Shown: in pieces, positions 56,976 through 64,000 of the stretch | Numbering within the stretch: position 1 is the stretch's first letter | How the letters are laid out: the number at the start of each line of letters is the position of its first letter | Source: Zygnema cylindricum | Lineage: Eukaryota; Streptophyta; Zygnematophyceae; Zygnematales; Zygnemataceae | Reading direction: 5' to 3' | DNA: 64,000 nt | NCBI GenBank assembly: GCA_037447655.1 | Contig: JBBHKE010000056.1 | Span: forward strand, 1 to 64,000 | Made by a program: the position numbers and the translations under genes | The notes under the pieces: model-generated | The model's database searches: none | Seen by the model: the letters and a program-made list of their open reading frames with translations, nothing else | What the model was told of the DNA's origin: nothing

Positions 56976-57186
56976 CACCATGTAACTCAATTAGGGTTAA
57001 TGATTTTTTCTGCACTTAAAACATTTTTTCCCGTACACACTTGTCCAGAATTTAAGACCGCCAATCGGAAGCTGAAAATCTTACCTTTCAATTGAAACCG
57101 TCAGATCCAGAATCCGACATGTGTGTACGGAGAAAAGACGTTGTGATTGGCAAAAAAAACATTAACCCTAATAGCGATTCACGGTG
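56976..57186. mobile_element. MITE of the same family, left end diverged
   Basis: It ends CCCTAATAGCGATTCACGGTG before TA (57187). The left end CACCATGTAACTCAATTAGG matches only in part, and CATTAACCCTAAT / ATTAGGGTTAATG pair internally. Confidence 0.7.
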
Positions 57187-58690
57187 TATTCCATCGTGGC
57201 ACGAATCGAAGCGAATCGTCAAAGTGTGTCGATTCTATAGGTGTTGTAGATGACAATCCACCTCCCATTTTCGCCAAAAGAATAAATAATTCAATATTCT
57301 AGTGCGGTCCTTTAAAAATACAGTGCGAAAACGATTTTCTATTTTTTTCGTTTACCGTACGGTATCAAATAGGACATGCACGGCCAATGACGGTCAGACA
57401 AGGACAATTGAGGGTCAAGAAAGGTCAACGACTTTTCTACTGGGTCAGAAACGGATACAAAATAAAATTTTGGCTTTTCACGTGTAACACCATAGAGCCG
57501 TACGAAACAATCGATTAGCAAAATCTAAATGAGAGACTGTACAAAATTTGTACTTTGGGGGATTGAAATTACAGTACTGTAGCCGTCTTTTGAACGGTCA
57601 GTAATTTTCGTCCTAAAACCTGTCCACATTTCCGAAAATCCCAGAATCGTGCTACCCTATGATTAGAATCTGTACGGCCATCTTTATGGTACTTGTCACT
57701 ACCTCCAGGTGGTCCGGTACAGTTTGGTCATTTTCCGGATAAGGTCAAAATATGTACGATCATATGTCCGATTGGCGAAGAATCAAACTATGCAGCTGTC
57801 CCTTTTGTCGTTCTTGACAATTATAATATGGTAAAGAATATTGAGTACGTAAAATTTCGCATTCCAGATTCCATAGTTGTCCAACTCGTACGGATTTCGC
57901 GATTCTATGCCAGATTTGGTAGCAACGAGAAGCATTCACTCGACGTACGGATACTGACTGGAACCTAATGTGTCCAAAAACTGGCGCGGTCATATGATGG
58001 TTTTTCTCAGTGGAGCATATGTCGAGCTGTAACTGAATCTTTTCGTACAACTCCAAGTTGTAAGCCGCCACAGTTTCTTTACGCACTTTTCTTTAAGCCG
58101 TTCTTCGTATCTTTACGCTCGGACCATTCCGTACGTTTTCAGAGTCTAAGGGTGTGTCCCCATGTGCATAAGTAAGGGTTTTTTCCTGTCGTTTTGCTGT
58201 AAAACTTAGCGTCGTACTGCCTAAGTTGCAACCGTACTAAGGAATCGCAAATTTGTAGAGTACAATTTGCGTCATCCCTGAACTTAGGATGTACAAAAAG
58301 TTGTCGTCTTGTGCTTTTCGACCCACTTCGACGACAAAAAACGTCATCTTCAACCTTATCTTTAAAACACATGCGCGATGTGATTTAAAATTAGGTTTTT
58401 TCGATTGACAAATAGGAACATAATTATAATAGTAATTTTACTACAACATTCTACATACTTATTTTATACTAAAAACTGATCAAATGCTTGTAATACATTA
58501 CTTGTAATTGTCATAATACCTCTTTTACATTACTAATTACTTTACTTACATTAATTAAACGGACTATTATAGCTGTACTAAAGGTGATTATACAGACTAA
58601 TAATCGTAAAAATGATAATCTTACATGTCAAAAATTGTACAAATACTAAGCATCAATACAAAAACTTTCAAACAAAAATACTACAAAAGG
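57187..58690. other. non-coding interval
   Basis: No recognised gene. GTAC motifs are frequent. Short open frames here lack recognisable domains. Confidence 0.4.
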
Positions 58691-58695
58691 TTTAT

Positions 58696-58820
58696 CTCTT
58701 TCCCTTTTCCTCTCCCGCTCCGTCTCCCTCTTCTTCTCCCTCTCCCTCTCCTTCTCCCTCTCCTTCTCCCTCTCCCTCTCCACACCCACACTCTCACTCA
58801 CCCTCACCCTCTCTCACACA
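58696..58820. repeat. CT-rich microsatellite (TCTCCC)n
   Basis: Imperfect TCTCCC units run from about 58700 to 58790 and pass into CACACTCTCAC-type repeats. Confidence 0.85.
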
Positions 58821-58985
58821 CACTTAGACTATACCACAACCTATTTCACTATTTTCTTAACCCGATTGCTCCTCCTTGAGTCTCCATAGCCCTTTCACCT
58901 TGTACGGTTTGGGTAGGGGCCAATTTCAAAAAATGGATTCATTCGAAAATCCTGTGAAGCGAAAAATGTACGTATTCTGCTTATC

Positions 58986-60172
58986 ATGCTACAACTGGCC
59001 ATGATACATAAACGTTTGAAAGAGTTGAGAGCAAGGCGTAATGTGTCTCAACCTCAGAGCCGAGTATGGTGGGTTTTTATACGCTCCACTAGCATTTGGG
59101 ATGATATTTGCAAGACTGTATGGCTGAATGTTGGTAGCATACATAGGGACAAAAAATGGAAGAGGCATTTTCGTATGACCCTATCCACTTTTGAAAAGTT
59201 TATTTTGGTTGTGGGGCCATACGTTCAAAAACGACATACTTGCTATCGAGATGTTATCCACTTGAATAAGGCTTGTGCTGTTGTGCTACACCGGTTAGCG
59301 CATAACACCCCTCTCACTGCGTTATCCGAAATGTTTTGTATCGGTATATCCACAATAGATAATTATACTGAAGATATTTTCTCGGTATTAGCTAGCCCGT
59401 TTCAAACTACATATATTCAACGACCTCACGGGCGGGTTCAAGAAGAAATAATTGAGGGGTTTAAAGAGATTTCTAGAATTTCCCAAATAGTTGGAGCTGT
59501 CGATGGCACTCATATCTTCTTCTCACGACGACCTGTTGAAAATGCCTTTGAGTACTACGATCAATTTCGAAGGCACAGTGTGAGTCTCCAAGCAATTTGT
59601 GACCACAAGTTTATTTTTTGGGGTGTGTTTTGTGATCGACCTGGATCGACCTATGACTCCACGTTATTCCAAGCCTCGGCGGTGTACACAAGACTAACGA
59701 ATCACCAAATATTAACAGACCCTGTGAAAGAAATATAAGGTACCACAGTTCGACCAGTTATTGTTGGAGATGCAGCCTACCCTTTATCTAATTTTCTAAT
59801 CAAAGGATACCGTACAAAAAATGGGGGGAGTGCTTTGCAAAATTCTTTTGACAAAGCACTGACGATTGCAAAAGTACGGATAGAAATGACTTTTGGCGTT
59901 CTAAAAGGTCGTTGGGAAATATTGCGCAACATTTTTGTAAAGGTGGAGATGGTGCTAACAGTTGCGGTCGCTTGTTGTGTTCTATATAATTTTATGATTT
60001 TAAATGGCAATCCATTGCCATTGCACAGGAGAGATAGTACACTATGTTTGAGGGACAAAACCCGATTGAACGCGCTTCACGAAGCGGGCGAACCACAGTT
60101 AAGGATGCTCTATTTCGCGAATTCTGTCTTGATCCACGTGTTGTGATTGATGACGTGGAGTTAGGAGAGATG
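58986..60172 (+). pseudogene. PIF/Harbinger-type DDE transposase, one nonsense codon
   Basis: The frame from 58986 codes for a HARBI1-like transposase: WKRHFRMTLSTFEKFI, CAVVLHRLAHNTPLTALSEM (helix-turn-helix like), VGAVDGTHIFF with the first catalytic Asp, LQAICDHKFIFWGVFCDRPG and STYDSTLF, VIVGDAAYPLSNFLI with the second Asp, and IEMTFGVLKGRWEIL with the Glu. All catalytic residues are present. A single TAA at 59736-59738 interrupts it, and near 60115 the C-terminus appears shifted: the neighbouring frame reads FREFCLDPRVVIDDVELG and ends TGA at 60177. Length is close to the usual 350-400 residues. The element termini were not found. It may be a recently dead transposon or a host-domesticated gene that has decayed. 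Confidence 0.88.
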
Positions 60173-60179
60173 GAGTGAC

Positions 60180-61740
60180 ATAATGCTCGTTGAAGCTACA
60201 TATAGTGATTGATTTTCATGCATAATTTGTGCATGATTTATACATATGATAGGTAGTTTTATAATTGAGATTTAAGAGTTTTATCAAAAGTGTTTAAAAC
60301 GTGGGCATTGTTGTTGGTTGTATAGAAATTACAAAAAGGGTTTTTTGAGTCTAACAAATGTATTTATGTTATTTTTTTGCAAGTTATTTTAATTACTACA
60401 TGTTTTCTACGTTCTTTGTATAGTTTACATTATGAAATGGTGTGCAATTGAAGTTTATTTGCTTATGTTTTGCTCTTTTGTGGCTGGTTGTAGTTGAGGT
60501 TTGTTTTTAGTGTATTGCACATTATAAATATAAATATCACAATTTCACACAATAAGTGTGAACTTTGTATCCCTAAGTCTTTTCACTAAAATAGTTTCAA
60601 GCTCAAAGGTTTTGAATGGTCTCGTGTATCATTGTGAATAATCTTGGAATCATAGCTTCATGCTTCTTTAACAATATTGAAACCATATAAACATACACAT
60701 TGTGAATTTTTTTTGGTACATTTATAACCAGTGTTATTTATGAGAATGAAGACATTCACGTAAAAGTTTGTAGGTTCGGGTTAGAAAATGTATAGGTGTT
60801 CAGATTATATTTACACTTCAATGAAAATTTCCTAGAAAATCGCCACATTAGTGTGTTTTTGTTTTGCATTGCAAACATCTTTCATACATTGGGCATCATT
60901 GTCTTCCCATAGTTGTAAAAAAAAAAAAAAAACAAAGATTTGAATGACTTTTAAAATCGAAACATACAGACATCAAATATACTAGAAAAACACTTTCATA
61001 AAGTGCCCATTCAAATAGTTGTTCGCTTCCATTGGCGAATGTCCTATAATTTATACAAGAGCAATCCCAAAAACTCTATTTCAACAAATTTGGAACTAAG
61101 GTGGTGGCTCCATGTGGAAAAATTAGGATGCCTTATATTCTATAAACAATAACGTGCACCTTTAAAACTCACACAAAAAACATGACTTAAATGACCGCAA
61201 AAACCGACAAAATACAAAACATATACTACGAAAAAAATTTGGATATAGTTTCTATTTACAATCATCTTTGCATCTATTGACGAATTTCATATAATTTACA
61301 CATGAGCAATCCAACAAACTTTATTTCAACAAATTTGAATCTGAGGTGTTGGCTCTATGTTTGTTTGCCTGTGGCTCCATGTTTGTTTCATTTCCACAGT
61401 TCGAAAGTCTTGTAATCCATAACAAATAACGTGCATTCTTAAGACACAAAAAAACAACGGAAGCATATATTAAATTCACGTCAAAACGGAGCTAATATTG
61501 CTTTGGATGTTTGGTTTAGTGTGCGACTGCTCATTTCTTAATATGAACTATTGATGAGCATTGTTAACATTAATTATTGATGGTTTTTTCAAATATACAG
61601 AAGGAAACATGTGTAAAGCAACCCTCTTAAATTAAACCTTACCCACTGCTTGATTTTAGTAGTTGATACCCCGGTTGGCACACTCCAAATTTAGACGCAT
61701 CTCTTCGTTTCTTACCTTCGTTTGTTCAATTTTAATTTCT
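60180..61740. other. non-coding AT-rich interval
   Basis: No gene. 61010-61090 and 61250-61330 look like diverged copies of one another (CAATCCCAAAAACT / CAATCCAACAAACT, TTTCAACAAATTTG). Confidence 0.4.
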
Positions 61741-61743
61741 CTC

Positions 61744-62249
61744 TCACGAATTGCAACCAAACGTTCTTCTCTCTCGTTTTTTTTTATGTTTTTGTTCCCT
61801 TTTGTCTTTTTCGTCTCTCCGTCCACACTCCATGTGGAAAGCTAGACGACGCTCGATCAATTGTGTTTTGGTTCCGTTAAACCTTTTTAAGGCCTCCATT
61901 TTCTCTTTGTCTGCTTGATCCGCCTTATTGATCATACTAGAGATTCTTCCCACCAAACCATTTAAATCATCATTTCCTTAGAACGAGACATTGTTTTCTT
62001 CCTCCTCACGAACTTCTCTAATTTTTGCTCCCAGAAGGTTTGGGATTTTGGATGCATCGGCACCAAATTGCCAAAATGCTGGTTGTCTCTCCGCTGGGAG
62101 TTGTTTTGGTTGGCGTGAAGATTTTTTGCTCTTTGGCAAAATAAACTCGTTTTTAACCCTCTCTTCTGCGCTGTTAGAAGACCCCCCCCACATTTCGCAC
62201 TCTCTTTCGCCGTCCTCAGCGTTGCTTTCGTGCCTTGTGCACCATTCAT
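61744..62249 (-). pseudogene. possible second protein of the Harbinger element
   Basis: Two open stretches (62249-61962 and 61956-61744) encode Lys/Arg-rich sequence with a likely helical C-terminus (KEKMEALKRFNGTKTQLIER...). PIF/Harbinger elements carry a second, Myb/SANT-like protein of similar size, often on the opposite strand near the transposase. Composition and position fit, but I see no clear SANT tryptophans, so the call is weak. Confidence 0.3.
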
Positions 62250-63894
62250 CCAGAATTATAGTTGTGCATGGCTTTTACTTGGAGAAAACGCGCCATATTT
62301 TTCACCAATGTTCTCATTTCTTCCATCCACTCTATCTTTATTTTTCTCACTTGTTAATTTGTCCACCAAAATTGGACTGCCCCGCACCCCTGTTGCATTT
62401 TGTTTTCCATCTTGGTCGTTAATCTCACCCTTTGTAATTGAATGCTTATGTTTTTTTGGACCAGGTTCAAAATGGTTTAAGTTTTCCCTCCTCGATTTGG
62501 TGTCTAATTTTGAGATATGACTTGTTTTTGTGAACTAGCTTTTGATCTCGCATTATTACCAGCCATATCTCAAATCGCTCCTAATTCTCCCCGCCCACCT
62601 TTCAACTCCAAAGTGTTAAAGCGACAATTCAAAATAGTGTCTAATATGGAAAAAAATGTCCCTTGAGGTTCTTCCTCTATTTCCTTTTCCCTCCTCACTG
62701 CATCTTTATACTTTTTTTTTCGTCGCTTAGTTTTTGTTTACATGAATGGATGGAACGACCTTTGCTGCCTGGTGTTTGACTGACGCCAGTTGCGATTTTT
62801 TGCCATTGCTCTTTCGTGCAATGCTTCCTTGGGCTTTGTTTGAGTCTTACCAACAAACTTTTATTTCATGTTTCGTCCAACAATCTCGTTCCAGTTCACC
62901 TCCCGTGACATGTCTATTTGGAGGCGTATCTTCTTGTGAAATTTGATTTAAAACGAGAAGGTTAACGTTGTCCATTATCATGTATCTCCCACGCTTGTTT
63001 ACAACATATGATGTACAAGTAGTAATTGGCAAAAAATGGGAGTGGGTGTGTTAGTGAGGGATAGGGTCTGTGTGAATTATAATCATAATCTTCTTTCAAT
63101 TGAATGGTTTAACTTGTAGTCTAAAAGACGACTTAATTCTTGGGAAAAGGAACTAGTTTTTGGGCAGATCATTTTTGACTTCATAAAATTGTTTGGAGTT
63201 AAAATGGAAAAATAACAATTATTGATCAAAATACATATTTCAGCTATCACAAAAAAATACGTTAAATGAATGAAGAGTTTTAACTTGAAATATAGTTGTT
63301 AATATTTTAGGGGCAACAAACTATGTTTTAGTAAAGTCTTAAACAGAAAGCATAGGATTCTGTTGTAGTTTAAAAGCTGCACTAATAAAAAATTATAGCG
63401 TAATTTACAAAAACTAACGGTTATTTTCATAACGAAACTAAATAGCATGAATTGGAAATTATAAAAAGTTAAATCTTTGTAAATACGAATCTTTTTTAGC
63501 CTGTCAATACAATATTTGTGGGTTAGAACATTAAAATCTAAACATTCATCATAAGTTACAGATTTACAATTAAGTTGTCAAGAAACAAAGACAACCAAGA
63601 CAAGGGTGAGGGTAAAAAAACCTTGGGAGTGAGCGGCGACAAGCAACGGAAAGAGGTTGTTCGTAAGGATGTTGTCAAAAACACAAGGAAAAAGAAAAAC
63701 CTTCGCTTCGGAAAGTTTTGTTATGCTTATCAAAATTTCGGACGCCAAAATGTCCGCTTGGTCTTGCTCATCAAAATTATGAAACGCCGAAAGTGAAAGG
63801 AAGAGATATTCGTGTGAGGTGTCCGCTTGGTCTTGCTTGGTCCTTTGCTTTTTTTTTCCGGGCGACCCGAGGTTTTTTTTTTGGGCATGTTTTA
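62250..63894. other. non-coding AT-rich interval
   Basis: No gene recognised. A short basic open frame at 63575-63796 (SRNKDNQDKGEGKKT...) has no known similarity. Confidence 0.4.
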
Positions 63895-64000
63895 AGTTCC
63901 TCCGTGGTTATTTCCGATTTGTACTTAGGCTTGCGTGGCAGTACAATTTGTTTTGGAAAGCGTTGTACATATCATGTCCGCAAAGCGTTTCATTTTTCTT
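63895..64000. repeat. dispersed repeat, copy 2
   Basis: It is the same-direction partner of 55651-55765 and runs to the window end, so its full length is unknown. The two copies flank the Harbinger region, 8.2 kb apart. Confidence 0.85.

Overview
This is nuclear DNA of a plant-lineage (streptophyte) eukaryote. Most of it is transposable elements in various states of decay, with two recognisable host genes. The evidence for the lineage is: spliced genes with GT..AG introns; an intact ARFRP1-type small GTPase; a plant-type MORN-repeat protein whose last exon carries the EARRAA tail of the land-plant family; Ty1/copia and Ty3/gypsy elements with plant-like layouts; and scattered TTTAGGG motifs. 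A gypsy element with a built-in cytosine methyltransferase suggests a charophyte alga or an early-diverging land plant, because retrotransposon-borne methyltransferases have been reported from charophytes and dinoflagellates. That assignment is inference.

Layout. 1-17172 is one minus-strand Ty3/gypsy element whose 3' LTR runs off the left edge. Its order is gag, aspartic protease, DNA (cytosine-5) methyltransferase, reverse transcriptase, RNase H, integrase, PHD finger. A 6.45 kb Ty1/copia element (C1, 4781-11230, minus strand, 5-bp target duplication CTTTC) sits inside the methyltransferase region. The gypsy element itself abuts a C1-like LTR fragment (17173-17370). 18.4-29.2 kb holds two copies of a 1.7 kb repeat that carry different later insertions, plus decayed copia pieces and LTRs. 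29336-33571 is ARFRP1 in six exons. 35.7-37.6 kb is a long inverted repeat (fold-back). 38-39.9 kb holds a 60-bp tandem array split by a MITE. 39958-40281 is a possible RG-repeat exon. 40526-48095 is a rearranged second copia family (C2) whose junctions look like inverted self-integration. 50825-53630 is the MORN gene on the minus strand, with a roughly 500-bp homopurine/homopyrimidine tract at its 5' end and GTAC-rich DNA upstream. 55-57 kb has two MITEs. 58986-60172 is a nearly complete PIF/Harbinger transposase with one nonsense codon. The rest is AT-rich DNA in which I see no gene.

How it works together. The most notable unit is the gypsy polyprotein. The methyltransferase lies in the same reading frame as the start of reverse transcriptase, between protease and RT, and a PHD finger closes the polyprotein after integrase. 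The element therefore combines a DNA-methylation writer with a likely histone-tail reader. This copy is dead: it has several nonsense codons and frameshifts, a degenerate motif I and the nested copia. Both copia families appear to prime with an internal (anticodon-arm) half of initiator tRNA-Met, and both start gag inside the 5' LTR and read through the primer site. The two host genes look intact.
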